In this document: positions 1-10,638 of the stretch, one piece after another
How positions within the stretch are numbered: position 1 is the stretch's first letter
Layout: every line of letters starts with the position of its first letter
Assembly (NCBI GenBank): GCA_014529385.2
Contig: CM043945.1
Span: forward strand, 145,927,741 to 145,991,740
Reading direction: 5' to 3'
Origin: Adiantum capillus-veneris
Lineage: Eukaryota > Streptophyta > Polypodiopsida > Polypodiales > Pteridaceae
Length of the DNA: 64,000 nucleotides
Made by a program: the position numbers and the translations under genes
The notes under the pieces: generated by a model
What the model saw: only the letters and a program-made list of their open reading frames with translations
Databases searched by the model: none
What the model was told of the DNA's origin: nothing

Positions 1-2
1 TT

Positions 3-1632
3 GCTTATGAGAGCCAATTATTCTCAAGGTCGGAATTGATAGCACATATTTATGAGAAAGAGCTTTTGGCGGTTATCCATGCTCTTACTCAGTGGCGACA
101 TTACCTACTCGGAGCGGATTTTACTGTCTTTACAGACCATCAGAGTTTATGCTACTTCTTGTCACAGAAGCAGCTATCGGAAAAGTAGATGCGATGGGCG
201 AACATCTTGTCGCAGTTTCACTTCCAGATTGTCCATGTGCAGGGACAAAAGAATTTGGTGGTAGATGCTTTGTCTCGGAAGACGTTGGTTCTGGCTATTT
301 CCTCGATACATCATAGGAGCTTCGAGGATACGGCCGACCAGTATGCCATAGATCCGAATTTTGCAGACGTTTTCACACGGATACGGGATGGGGAGACAAT
401 AGCGGGATATTCCATTCGGGATGGCTACTTGATGAGGAAAACCATGTTGTGCGTTACACAGCCGTTGAGGGAAAAGGTTATGACTGAATGCCACTATCCA
501 CCTTTACAGGTCACCGCGGCATTGCTACCACGATGAAGAGGGTGGAGAGATACTTTTTTTGGTCGAGACGTAAGAAGGATGTGGACGAGTTTGTGTGCAG
601 TTGCTTGGTATGCCAGAAGGTCAAGTTTGACAGGCATAAAGCACAGGGATTGTTACAGCCTTTGCCCATACCCACCTGCCCCTGGGAAAGTATTGCAATG
701 GATTCATTTTTGATCTCCCGAGAACACAGAGTGGTCACGATGGTATCTGGACTGTTATTGACAGATTTAGCAAGCAGGCTCATTTCATTCTAGTGAAGAA
801 AATAGTCAAGCCGGATCACTTAGCGAGACTGTTTGTGGCCCAGAATTGTCATCTTTCCACCCGCAGACTTACGGGCAATTTGAGATTGCCAATTCAGTGG
901 TTTTAGATTTGTTGAAGTCTTATATCTCGGATCAGAAGACTCAATGGAAAAAGTATCTACCTCTGGTGGAATTTGCCTACAATAACATGATACACTCTTC
1001 GACGGGGAAGACGCAATTTGAGATTGTTGAAGGTGCTGCGAAGGTTCCCACCCTTCCTAAGCATAAACGATAGAATTTTTGAAGCGGATGAATACACGCG
1101 CAACTTAGATACGGCTTTTGCCAAAGTCCACGAGGCTTTGCAGAAATCTCAAGAACGACAGAAAAAGGCAACGGATCGCCATCGTCGCGATTTGAAATTG
1201 AAGGAGGATGATTGGGTGCTCTTACGTTTTGAGAAGGCACGCCTGAGAAAGAAAAAGGGAAAGGAGGGGCCTTTTCCAAAGCTTAGTATGTGATACTACG
1301 GACCTTTTCAGATCTTTGATATGATCAATGATGTCTCCAGGACACACGAAGGATTTACAATGCATTCCATGTGAGTCTCTTGAAACCTTTTAAAGGTGAT
1401 GTGCCTGACGATGGGAAGCTTGTTGAGCAACCCGAAGTGGAGGAAAACGAGGAGATCCTTGTTCCTGAACAGATTTTGGCACATAAGGACACAGAATAAG
1501 GGTAAAGTAAGAAGGCGGTTCTTTGTTAAATTCAAGGACTATCCTGCATTGGATGCGAAGTGGATGGAGGAGGACCTAGCAGATACTCCTCAGATTGTGA
1601 ACCTTTACCTTGAAGCTTTTGGTTTAGCATAG
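3..1632 (+). pseudogene. Chromovirus (Ty3/gypsy) pol remnant: RNase H, integrase, chromodomain
   Basis: Broken 3' half of a Ty3/gypsy polyprotein; its 5' part lies left of the window. RNase H reads from base 3 (ELLAVIHAL, FTDHQSL, DALSRK) with one in-frame TAG at 186-188. A frameshift near 500 precedes the integrase zinc finger (H..H..CLVCQK, about 500-640). The catalytic core starts at about 738 (WTVIDRFSK) but jumps near 845 straight to SFHPQT..GQFEIANS, so the segment with the second catalytic Asp is deleted. More frame breaks follow near 1060, 1290 and 1340. The end (about 1490-1632) is a chromodomain (RRRFFVKFKDYPALDAKWMEE), which in this clade directs integration to chosen chromatin. 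A 3' UTR and LTR follow. Not functional. Confidence 0.93.
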
Positions 1633-2313
1633 TCTATTCCTAATGGAACCCAGAATTCAGCTTGGCCGCAGATCTAGTGCAGTGGGATGCACAAGGGTGA
1701 AGTTACTCCGCTCCTTTGTCAACAGATTCCTTGAATTTTTAGAATACTAGAGTCACTGATGTCTCTTTGAGCTTCAGGGATACTGAGAGCTGACAGTATT
1801 CTGTTGTATGACTTTATGAAATGGAATTCGTGAATATGAAACTGATTTGTTCTTGACTTGTTTTTAAGTGCAGGAATTGATAGACGAAATGACTGCAGCA
1901 TTTTGGTCTGAACTATCTCGAATAGACATGGTTGCAATAGGGGTTAGTCAATCGGGCATCTATGAGGTCCTGAGTGGATCTAGATGCGATTGCTAACTGC
2001 ATTGCCGATAAATCATGGTCTAAGATCCGAATGTTGAATGTGATTTGTCATGTGATGTCCTGTGATGTGAGTGAGTAGATCTAGATGTGATTCCTAACTG
2101 CATTGCCGATAAATCATGGTCTAAGATCCGAATGAATGTTGAATGTGATTTGTCATGTGATGTTGTGTGTTGTGAGTGTCGATTGGTACATGTGCTAGAT
2201 GTGTGTTCCTAGTGCGTTGGTACTAACAGTCAGTGTCTGCTAAGACAGTTATGGCTTCTGTCTGTTTTGCAGGCGTAATCGAGGGCGATTACAATGCTTT
2301 CAAGAGGGGGGTA
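1633..2313 (+). other. Chromovirus 3' untranslated region with polypurine tract
   Basis: Non-coding stretch between the chromodomain stop and the 3' LTR. It holds a tandem duplication of about 101 bp (near 1972-2180; the shared core CATTGCCGATAAATCATGG is at 2000 and 2101). It ends in a purine-rich tract, CAAGAGGGGGGTA (2301-2313), the expected plus-strand primer site. Reverse-strand relatives of this UTR occur at 9545-10107 and 32280-32763, which ties the three chromovirus fragments into one family. Confidence 0.8.
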
Positions 2314-2902
2314 TGTCACAAATGTGATGACGTGGCTGTCCATGTGTACACACGCACAGTGGCATGGACAATCCCGGGAAATACAGTCTAGCTGAAATAC
2401 GGACATGGCATTGATGTGGCACTGGAATTTGCATTGCATGCTGACGTGGCACTGGGGTCCAACGCAAGAGAGGGACAAAGCTTTTGTGGATTACTTGCTT
2501 TTACTACGCAAGAGAGTTAGAGAGAAGCTTTTTGCTTTATTTTAGGGCTCAAGAGAGCTTGCGAGAGAAAGCATTTGCTTTATTTTAAAAGCTTTTGAAG
2601 CTTTTTTGGGGCTCTGCTTTTGGCATCCCTTGTAATCTTTAAATACGCGGGTCGGCCTCTCACAACTCAGAGCATCTGGACGCAGAGTCTGAGTGTGAGC
2701 GCCTGCCCGCACTCTTGTACTTTGAACATTGATTAATACAAAAAGAAATACCGAAAGGGGCGCCAGTCTTTGGGGCCAATAACTCTAGGCACGGAACTCC
2801 GCTGGGCTAGTGTCGAATCAATTGTGAACTGTGAACTGTTTTGAAGTGTTTATTTGTGCTGTCACGGTAGATTCTCGACTTGGAGTGTCCAAGTCTGTTA
2901 CA
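2314..2902 (+). repeat. 3' LTR of the chromovirus (LTR-B family)
   Basis: Begins TGTCACAAATG just after the polypurine tract and ends TCTGTTACA, the TG..CA form of an LTR, 589 bp. It holds the 20-mer AAATACCGAAAGGGGCGCCA at 2746-2765, shared with the LTRs at 8642-9151 and 57999-59477. The matching 5' LTR is left of the window. Confidence 0.88.
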
Positions 2903-3264
2903 CCTTCTGATGGCTGAAAACGCTAGGTTTACTGCCGGTGGGGGATCTTGTTGAGAAGGTGCCTGTTGAACGCGAAGTTCCTGCTGCCTCTTCTGCCAGA
3001 AATGCTAGTGCTAGGGTTTTCTTATGTACTTGGCTAGTCAAATTGCCCCACCCAATTCCCAACAAAAGTCACTTAAAAATAATAAGTGAAAAATGTCAAA
3101 AATAGGGAAAATAGGTCTATGCACTGTAAAATGCTCTTGATGGGTTTTGATGGAAATCTAATGATCATGCTGTGTGCAACCAGAGGATATGCATCTAATC
3201 TAAGTGTTTGGACATGCACGGTCTGCTAACAGACTCACGAAAGTGCCAGATCACTTCCTAAGCT
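2903..3264 (-). repeat. LTR-A fragment
   Basis: Reverse-strand piece of the LTR-A family: AAAACGCT motifs near 2917, the block complementary to AAGTGACTTTTGTT near 3060-3080, and GCATGATCAT/GCATATCC blocks seen in every LTR-A copy. It is cut at 3264, where the LTR of another LTR-A element begins, suggesting one family member inserted into another. The AAGCT at 3260-3264 is one candidate target duplication; its partner was not found. Confidence 0.75.
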
Positions 3265-4498
3265 TGTAAGGTGCAGCAGAAGTGAATGTTGAACTTTGCT
3301 CAAGATGAGTGCTCCGAACTGTGCTCAAGGATTCTTTTTACTTACGGAAGGGAGAGCCTTCCGTTCCTTTAGTGAGAGAGTGCAAATGATCACAAACAAA
3401 GTGGTAAACACTGTGAATGAAGGTGCTGAGACTGAGAGATAGAGAGAGAAGAATACGACACCAGAATGTTGTCAAACCCTCCTCAGAAGGACCCACTCTC
3501 TATGGCGAGAGCGGTCTACTATTGATTGCACAAATCTCTACAATGCTTTGGACTGCCGACGATGTCGACGACGACCGGCTGAAATTTGAAAACGCTAATG
3601 GCTGAAATCCGCAAATCTTTATCGGCTGTATTCTGACTCTATGTCGGTGATGATGTCGATGGCGACGATGCAACGACGACGCGCTCAAAACGCTGGTATG
3701 CTGTTGTCTATGCTACTGAAAAACGCTGGTATGTTGCTGGAAAAACGTTGATCTGAGGTTCTTTAAATCGTTGATCTGAGGTTCTTTAAAACGCTGATCT
3801 GCTGAGCCTTCAAAATGCTGAAGTGCTGGCTTCAATCGCTGAAATGCTGAGCCTTCAAAACGCGGGTCTTGTTGCTTCAAAAACGTTGGAAGGCTGTCTT
3901 CAAAACGCTGGTCTTGCTTGCTGAATTCGCTGATGTTTTAGGGCTGAAAACGCCAGGCATCAAAGTAGAAAACGCTGGTGGTTCATTGCTGAAAACGCCA
4001 GGGCTCTTGGGGGGTTCTTGCTTGAGAAGCTGTCCAGAGGCCTGTTGCAACGGGTGCCTGTGCTCTCCTTGCTCTTCTGCCCATAAGTGCTAGCGCTCGG
4101 TTTCTATATATACAAGCTTATCAAATTTGCCCGACCTAGTCTTCAACAAAAGTCACTTAAAATAATAAGTGAAAAATGGCTAAAGTAGGGAAAATAGGTC
4201 TATGCACTGTAAAAAATGATCCCAATGGAAATTTGATGATCATGCTGTGTGCAACCAGAGGATATGCATCTACTCTAAGTGTCTGGATATGCACGGTTTG
4301 CGAACACTGACAAAAGTGTCGGATCACTTCCTAATCTAGGCTGACTGAACTCAACTGAACCCATGTCATGAAGTAGCTTGTCCACGTACCCATAGGGTTA
4401 GATGTGCACGTGGCAAAGCTAGACTGGCTGGACTGAACTGAACCCTTGTCATGAAGTAGCTTGTTCACGTACACATAGGGTTAGATGTGCACGTGACA
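3265..4498 (-). repeat. 3' LTR of the short LTR-A element
   Basis: 1234 bp, TGTCACGTGCAC.. to ..CTTACA on the - strand. Near the outer (U3) end there is a tandem duplication of about 100 bp (4339-4410 and 4440-4497: GTCATGAAGTAGCTTG twice). A dense series of AAAACGCT motifs runs from about 3595 to 3990, read as AGCGTTTT on the LTR sense strand. Confidence 0.85.
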
Positions 4499-4509
4499 TC
4501 CCCTCATTT

Positions 4510-5278
4510 TCAAAGTGAGGTACTGGTACCTAACTGTAGAGATTGCCAACAGCGTCTGGAATCCTGGAAAGGAATCTTCGCCGGCCCACTCTGAAGTGTG
4601 GGTCATACGATACTTGAACTTCATAAAGGTCTGCAACGCTTGCTTCTTTGGGCTGTGCCAAAAGCGACACAAAGTCATCTGTGGCTCCTTCAATGCTTCA
4701 ACTTGGTCGATAGTCATGCGTGGCAGTTCTTCAAGACTCCGAGGCTGAAAATTCCTGAAACCACTTCCAATACAAAAACATGAACATACCCATTCCATGT
4801 AAAGTGATTGGAAAAATTTTAGTCTTCTTAAAAAACTGTGCATGCAATGTAGATGAACATAGAGATGGAGTGCCAAACCGTCATCAAACATACGCAAACA
4901 ATGAGATCGAATCTTGACTTTCTAATCTAAATCAATCAACTGTGGCAAAACAGAATGGAAATGCCAAAGCTTCATGCTCAATCTTTCTTGTGCTCTTTCG
5001 GATACTGTATCATGCCAAGGAAGAGACATGGTATGTGAATTCCTTGGGTACAAACATCTTATCTTTTCATGAGTAATCCTCATACATCCGTGCTCATTCA
5101 TGAGTGAATCGTGCTCATCGTACAATATGTCATGCCTAGGAAAAGGGATCACATAAGGACGGTGATTAAAATACAGGAAAGTATCATGAATGAAACACTC
5201 AAACAATGCGTGCTGACTAATCATTCGAACACATAATACTTCCTGTGGGGGTTCTTTGGACCTCGACTCGAGAGCCAA
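4510..5278 (-). CDS. Unknown conserved C-terminal domain of LTR-A elements (copy 1)
   Basis: I do not recognise this domain. It is open from 5278 to 4922, then continues in another frame from 4897 to 4510, so at least one frame break is present. It aligns over most of its length with 37646-38362: both share QEVLCVRMI, HALFECFI, YVIPFPRHDILY, EH.CMRI.HEK and SMSLPWHDTVSERA-like blocks, then KKQAL near the end. The many conserved His, Asp and Trp residues suggest a folded, possibly metal-binding domain (inference). It lies just before the purine tract and 3' LTR, the place where envelope-like genes sit in other plant elements, but I see no signal peptide or membrane segment. Confidence 0.7.
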
Positions 5279-5429
5279 GATCGGTTCTTCGTGATTGATT
5301 GAATCTTCTTGTGGGGTTCTGTGGACCTCGACTCAAGAGCCAAGATCGGTTCTTCATGATCGATCGAATCTGCAATGAGGTTAGCTTCGCTAGGAGAAGT
5401 ATCAAGTAAACCATCAACCTTGTGAACAA

Positions 5430-6183
5430 TCATGTCATCTTCTTGCAAATCATCATGCTTGTGAGTACTCATATCTTGATCATGAAAAGCATCATGCTTA
5501 TCATCTTGCTTATTATTATCATGCAAATCATCTGTGTCATGCTTTGGAGAAGAAGAGACGGAGAGAGTGTCCTCCTGATTCTCTTCAAATTGCGCCTGCA
5601 CAATAGAAAAGAGTCGCAAGAATGCTTTCATGTGTTGGTCGCTCTTTTCTTTTCTTGCTTTGTTCTCGCGATCAAACTCTGCTTGTCTTGCTTTGTTCTC
5701 GTGATCAAGTTTGGCTTGTCTTTCTTTGGCTTCCAAGCGTACTTGCTCTTGCTCACGCTCTATGGCTGCCATTCTTTCTTCGTATTCACGATCTATGGGT
5801 TCCCTTCTTTCTTCGGCTGCCAAGCGCGCTTGCTTGTGCTCACGCTCATGCTCAATAGCTACCTTTCTTTCTTTGCGTTCTAACTTCCTTGCTTCGCGTT
5901 CTAACTTCGTGTCCATAAACAATTGCTTCAACTCCTCCATAGGAGTTAGTGCAATCCTTGGCGTAGATGGGGAAGGGAGAGGGTGAGAAAAACCTCCCGG
6001 TAATTCTTCTTCGCCACTGCCATGCACTTCACCTCCATGCGGAGTATCCATTCCGCTTCGGGTAATGACCATACACTGAAGTCTTGGGTTCTTAAGTTCA
6101 CGAGGAACTTGGGTTCTTGTGGTTCTTGGGTTCTTGAGTTCTGGAGGTTCTGGAGGGTCTTGAGGTTCTTCTTTAGCTTGCAA
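5430..6183 (-). CDS. Gag N-terminal region fused to His/Asp-rich tail (LTR-A copy 1)
   Basis: The open frame runs 6183-5221; the family start is probably the internal Met before VITRSGMD (about 6072), because the sister element starts MVVTRSGMD at 35511. Order: a short N-terminus with a proline/acid patch (PSPSTPR.ALTPME), then about 100 residues of highly charged coiled-coil (repeated REARKLERKER- and EYEERMAAIE-like heptads), then an abrupt switch to a tail rich in HD/HDD (LSVSSSPKHDT, DDLHDNNKQDDKHDAFHD). In the longer sister the capsid, zinc knuckle and protease lie between these parts, so this is an in-frame internal deletion. The last about 70 residues (5430-5221) include a local duplication that shifts out of frame. 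Confidence 0.75.
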
Positions 6184-6527
6184 TCTCTGTTAGAGAAGGA
6201 TCTTCTGTTCACCCGAGTTCTTCTCTTTCCCGCGGGCGCACTCCTTGGCGGCCTTGCGCTCACACCAAGGTTGCTTTTTCCTACCTCACGTTGATTGGCC
6301 GGCCGCTAAGTGTACAGTCCGCTGTCAATGAGTGAAAAGAGGCACAAGGGGAGGCTGGACAAGCCCTTCTTTCTTGGGTTCCCTGTCACTCTTCAAAAAC
6401 ACGATTAGGAATCGACATGCCCAAGTGGACTTGGGTTACGTGCGATCGCAACAAGCAATTTTTTTTTTGTAGTTCTTGTGGTTCTTTCCTTGAGTGATAT
6501 AGAATACTGCCAAAGCTCTGATACCAA
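6184..6527 (-). promoter_or_regulatory. Leader and tRNA primer-binding site of short LTR-A element
   Basis: On the - strand the LTR is followed at 6527-6515 by TTGGTATCAGAGC, the usual plant retrotransposon primer site complementary to the 3' end of initiator Met tRNA. The leader carries the AAGAACC-type short repeats also seen before gag in the sister element (35426-35490). It has one copy of the block that is tandemly duplicated there. Confidence 0.8.
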
Positions 6528-6905
6528 TGTAAGGTGCAACGGAAGTGAATGTTGAACTTTGCTCAAGATGAGTCCTCCGAACTGTGCACAAGGTTCCTTT
6601 TACTTATGGAAGGGAGAGCCTTCCGTCCTTTAATGAGAGAGTGCAAGTGATCACAAACCTTCCGGCGATCGGAAATGTCCTAGAAGTGTAGCGTTGGTAG
6701 CCAGGAAGTGATCGCGAGGTATAGGAGCAAAAAACGCATGTGGAGAAGGTCCTCCGCGATGAAAACTCTCCAAGTTCCATTGCTTGCCGGCTATTTCAAA
6801 ACGCTGGCAGATCTGCAGAAAACGCTGGCTGATCTGATCTTCTTGGGAGGAGAACCTCATGCTGATGGTGAAGTGCTGGTCCCATGAAGAGCCTGAAGCT
6901 GCTGA
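6528..6905 (-). repeat. 5' LTR of short LTR-A element, degraded
   Basis: The first about 130 bp (6528-6658) match the inner end of the LTR-A copies (CAACATTCACTTCCGTTGCACCTTACA on the - strand). Beyond 6658 the sequence diverges but still carries AAAACGCTGG motifs near 6805 and 6821. The outer LTR end was not found; a GA microsatellite follows. Confidence 0.65.
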
Positions 6906-6934
6906 TACCATGTGAGAATGCGTGTGTGGAAAAG

Positions 6935-7013
<79 letters not shown>

Positions 7014-7015
7014 AA

Positions 7016-7075
<60 letters not shown>
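6935..7075. repeat. (GA)n microsatellite, two blocks
   Basis: Two long GA runs (about 6935-7009 and 7019-7074) separated by GTGGAAAAGG. They give Arg/Glu and Leu/Ser dipeptide open frames that are not genes. Confidence 0.95.
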
Positions 7076-7076
<1 letters not shown>

Positions 7077-7514
7077 ACAAATGCAAGATATTGTGAAGAG
7101 GGGGACTGATCCCCATGACTACCATGAGTAGAAGATCCTGAGTACAATCATTATGATCTTTGTGGGATGAGAGATGTGGAAGTGGGTACCCCTTTGGCCC
7201 CATATATAGGTCCCCAAGGGAGGTAGGGCAAGGCCTGATAAAAATCCCCACGACCCAACAGAAAAATGATATATGGAAATATATGAGGGCGCCCGGACAA
7301 AGTAGGCGGCCGGACCAGGAGCGACCTAGACTATGGGTGGCCAGCTCGGAGACATACTAGCCGTACAAGTATGCCCTAGACCTGTGAAGCAGCAGAGTGG
7401 TGTAAGTCTAACAGGGTGGCGGGCTGTTGTGAGCAGCGCATGGAGGGGATTGGGGGTTAGCGGGCAGGGGAGAGAAGCGATGGTGAGTGAGGGTCAACAA
7501 CAGCGAGCAGTCCT
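7077..7514. other. Unassigned non-coding stretch
   Basis: No gene seen. Contains CCCCATATATAGG near 7199, which could be a TATA box of a degraded LTR, and a GC-rich part near 7290-7480. No coding match recognised on either strand. Confidence 0.5.
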
Positions 7515-9510
7515 CTGGAACCTCTCAATAGAAGCTCCTTCACTTGGTTCATAATTTCCTCGTTTTGGGCTCTGCTAACTTGGTAAGGTGGCTAGTTCGG
7601 TGGTATGCTGCGCTGCGGGGAATCAAGTCAATGGTGTGATCTTCAGGACATTGAGGAGGTAACTCTCCCGGGAAGCCTTTAAAGAAACAATCAGCCCGAG
7701 CTTCCAAAAGTCTTGTCGTTCCTTCTCAAGGTCGGACAAATTTGACATTTTCTTATTATCTAACTCATTTAAGTAGATCAAATAAACAAACAGACTGGAT
7801 TCCATTAACTTGGAAATGGCTGAAGCCGATACAAGTGGGATGGACTCGCCCTTTCATTTTACATCAAGAATTATGTCTACCCTTCTCATTCTTCAAAGTT
7901 GCTTTCCTTGCCCTATAGTCGACCACAACACTGCTCTTGTGGAATGAGGGGATTCCCAAAAGGACGTCACACCCCTCCAAAGGCATGATGTAAAAGTCCT
8001 TGTGCCCTAAATACCCCTGACAATGCAATCGGAGTTTGCCTATGATAGATGTAATGGCAACATCCCGTCTTGGTGCCACTAGAACTTCCTTAGCCAATGG
8101 TCCCATTTCCTATGGTGTAATTCTAAGTTGAGCCGCCAATTTAGTCAGTTGCAAATTCATTCGGAAGTTGGCCTTGGCTCCTCTATTGAAGAAGATGAGG
8201 ACTTCTTGACTCGTACTTTGCCCCACGCTCTGCAAAGCTCCGTACTTTCGTCCATTTTTTCAGGGCGGTCCCCTCCCCACAAAATCTGCTACAAGACTTT
8301 CTTTTGTGTTTCCTTTCTTTACTCGCTCGTCTGCTACTTTGGAATTCTTTGGCTTGTCCTTTGACTGTTCTTTAGGCGCTTTGTTAGGGCACTTGGCAAA
8401 TACGTGCCCGTGTTCCCCGCAATTATAACATTTACCCTCTTTGTAGTATTCGGTGTGTTGCTATATTGACAATTGAGGGCCTAAAGGTTTCTTTTTTTGC
8501 TGCTTTCCCTTCCTTTTGTTACCATTGTTCGACTCTGTTCGGTCCAAAGTGCTACAAGCCTATCTGAAGGGTACGTAAGAGTGCGTGCGTGCATTGCAAA
8601 CCCTTGTTTGGCATGTCCCATTAGTTGTTGCAAAGACTCGGTGTCACAAAGTGATGACGTGGCATGACCACCCGGGACAGAGGATGCTGACGTGGACAGC
8701 AGAACGGACTTCCGCAGATTGTGCTGACATGTTGACGTGGCAGCAGTACAGACCTCCGTGTTTTGCGTTTACATGCCACGTGGTAGGCTGGGCTGTCCAC
8801 GATTTTCGCGATTTTTGCTGGTTGCTTCTTGGGCCAGCAGCTTTTGGGTTGGCAGCTTTTCATGTAATTGCTTTTGATTTTGAGGCCAAGGGCCTTTAAA
8901 TATGAACCCTAGGCCACTCTTTCCCTCACTTAGTTGACGAGCTTTTGAGCAGAGAGGGCCCGCGGGAGTAGTAACTTTGCTCAAGCATTAATATAAAAAT
9001 AAATACCGAAAGGGGCGCCAGATTTTGGGGCCAATACCTTTGGGCACGGAACTATGCCGGGCCATGTCGATTCTGTTTTCTTTAAAGTGTGATAAAGTTG
9101 TGGAGTATTATTGTATTAGATTAACGACTTGGGATGCCCAAGCCAGTAACACTCGGACTTTTGCAGTAGACAATAGTCTTGTCTCACTTTAGGTAGCCCA
9201 CAACAAAATCCCAATCCGCTGCTTGAAGTTAATTTTCTTGAAAGAAGAGGCCGGTAGAAAAGTATCCCACAATCTTTGACAGTAGGTATCCAGTGTGTCT
9301 TTCTTGGTTATCCTCCCATTGCGTTCGTATTCCTGGGTGAGTCGTGAAGAAGTGAAAACTCGCTTGAACTGTAGCCACTTCATTGGTGCTTCCCTCTATG
9401 TGAGCAGTCCATTTTTTATTTGTCGTGTCCTTTGGGCCTTGTCAAGAAGGGACTCTTAAGTTGAAACAACTTATAAGATCATTTTTATCTGCTAAGTATC
9501 TGGATTCTGT
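7515..9510 (-). pseudogene. Chromovirus gag-protease-pol start, split by a solo LTR
   Basis: On the - strand: gag capsid part from about 9510 to 9157 (WDTFLPASSFKKINF), interrupted by the solo LTR at 8642-9151. The same frame then resumes for the rest of gag (8636-8440), a CCHC zinc knuckle (CYNCGEHGHVFAKC, about 8430-8388), and a retropepsin-like region (8210-7864; DVLLGIP, VVDYRARK). The protease active-site motif reads FNRGA where DSGA is expected, so the catalytic Asp is lost. After stops, the start of the pol linker (ELPPQ.PEDHTIDLIP) is visible near 7690-7610. The rest of pol is absent. Dead copy. Confidence 0.85.
8642..9151 (+). repeat. Solo LTR (LTR-B family) with target duplication CTCGG
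   Basis: 510 bp, TGTCACAAAG..CAGTAACA, flanked by perfect 5-bp repeats CTCGG at 8637-8641 and 9152-9156. It carries the family 20-mer at 9001-9020. It sits inside the gag region of the - strand chromovirus; skipping the LTR and one duplication copy leaves the gag frame continuous. It is a relic of an insertion followed by LTR-LTR recombination. Confidence 0.95.
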
Positions 9511-9556
9511 TCGGGTGGTTATGCCACGTCATCACTCTGTTACATACCCCCCTCTT
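9511..9556 (-). repeat. Truncated LTR-B start with polypurine tract
   Basis: On the - strand the tract TTCAAGAGGGGGG (about 9559-9547) is followed at 9544 by TGTAACAGAGTGATGACGTGG, the start of an LTR-B. Only about 35 bp remain before gag-like sequence begins, so most of the LTR and the 5' leader between two chromovirus pieces are missing. Confidence 0.65.
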
Positions 9557-10638
9557 GAAAGAATTGTAATCGTCCTCGATTATGCTTGCAAAATTAGATA
9601 TAATCCATAAATCAGTTCAGTAGACATTGACTCTAAGTACCGACACACTAGACGATACAAATCCAGTACTTGCACAAAGACGATAGTCTTTGAACATTCA
9701 TATCACATTCAAATCATATCAGATAAAATTCATCGATCTAAGACCATGATCTCTCGGCAACGTGTTTAGCAATCGCATCTAGATTCACACCGGACCTCAT
9801 TGATGTCGGATTGACTAATTCTTATTGCTATCATGTCCATAGAATCTCAAGACCGAAATGCTGTAGTCATTTCGTCTTTCAAACCGGTACTCAAACACAA
9901 TCTTATGAGAGAGCACACATAAATCAATTTCATTTTTAGGAATTCCCATTTCAAAGTACTTCATTCATAAAGTCATAAAGCAGAATACTGTCAGCACATC
10001 AATATCCTTGAAATCCAAAGGGAAATCAATGACTTTATTCCATCTGTGTAATTTGTGACAAAGGAGCAGAGTGACTCCCCTCTTGTGAAGTCCTGTCTGC
10101 ATTTGATTCAACCCTGTTGATTTGCGGGATCGCTCGCAATAGACGCAGCTAGACTGAAAGCCTCAAGGTAAAATTCCAATATCTGAGGAGTATCTGCTAG
10201 GTCCTCCTCCATCCACTTCGCATCCAATGTGGGATAGTTCTTGAATTTCACTAAGAACCGCCGTATCACTTTATCTTTCACTTTTCTTTCCTTGTGAGCC
10301 TGTATCCGTTCAAGAAGGAGTATCTCCTTGCTCTCTTCTACTTTAGGTTGCTCCTTAGGCTCCTTGTCGATTGGCTCCTCACCCTTGAAAGGTTTCAAGA
10401 GACTCACATGAAAAGCATTGTGAATCTTCGAAGGACACTGGTTGTGCTCATGTGCAATCAGAGGGTATGCAACTACTCTAGAGTACGTAGACATGCACGT
10501 TGTTGGGCGCATTTTCAACACCCCGTTTTTTGTAAATTTGTATATATGGACATGATGCCCGATGTCAAAAGCGTGTGTGGCTTTCTTATTGTGGCTTTTA
10601 AAGCAAGCACATGTACATGTAGGGCAAGTCGCTAGCAT
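9557..10638 (-). pseudogene. Chromovirus 3' end: chromodomain and 3' UTR
   Basis: The 10638-10108 frame carries IHNAFHVSLLKPF (integrase C-terminal region) and then a chromodomain (VIRRFLVKFKNYPTLDAKWMEEDLADTPQI, about 10280-10150), followed by stop and a UTR. The UTR from 10107 to 9557 matches 1633-2300 in reverse. The N-terminal about 70 residues of the frame look rearranged; RT, RNase H and the catalytic core are absent. Same family as 3-1632. Confidence 0.88.

Larger units (their letters stand above)
3265..6905 (-). mobile_element. Short non-autonomous LTR-A element
   Basis: Read on the - strand: a 5' LTR starting at 6528 going up (right part degraded), a primer site complementary to initiator Met tRNA (TTGGTATCAGAGC, 6515-6527), a leader, a gag-like coding region (about 6075-5430), a conserved unknown domain (about 5278-4510), a purine tract (AAAATGAGGGGA, 4499-4510) and a 3' LTR at 4498-3265. 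It lacks capsid, nucleocapsid, protease, reverse transcriptase and integrase, so it needs enzymes supplied by other elements. Compared with the element at 33643-39710 it has lost the capsid-to-protease block while keeping both ends of the coding frame. Confidence 0.85.

Noticed and set aside
6884-7147. Open frames of Arg/Glu or Leu/Ser dipeptides on both strands
   Set aside because: They are pure translations of a (GA)n microsatellite.
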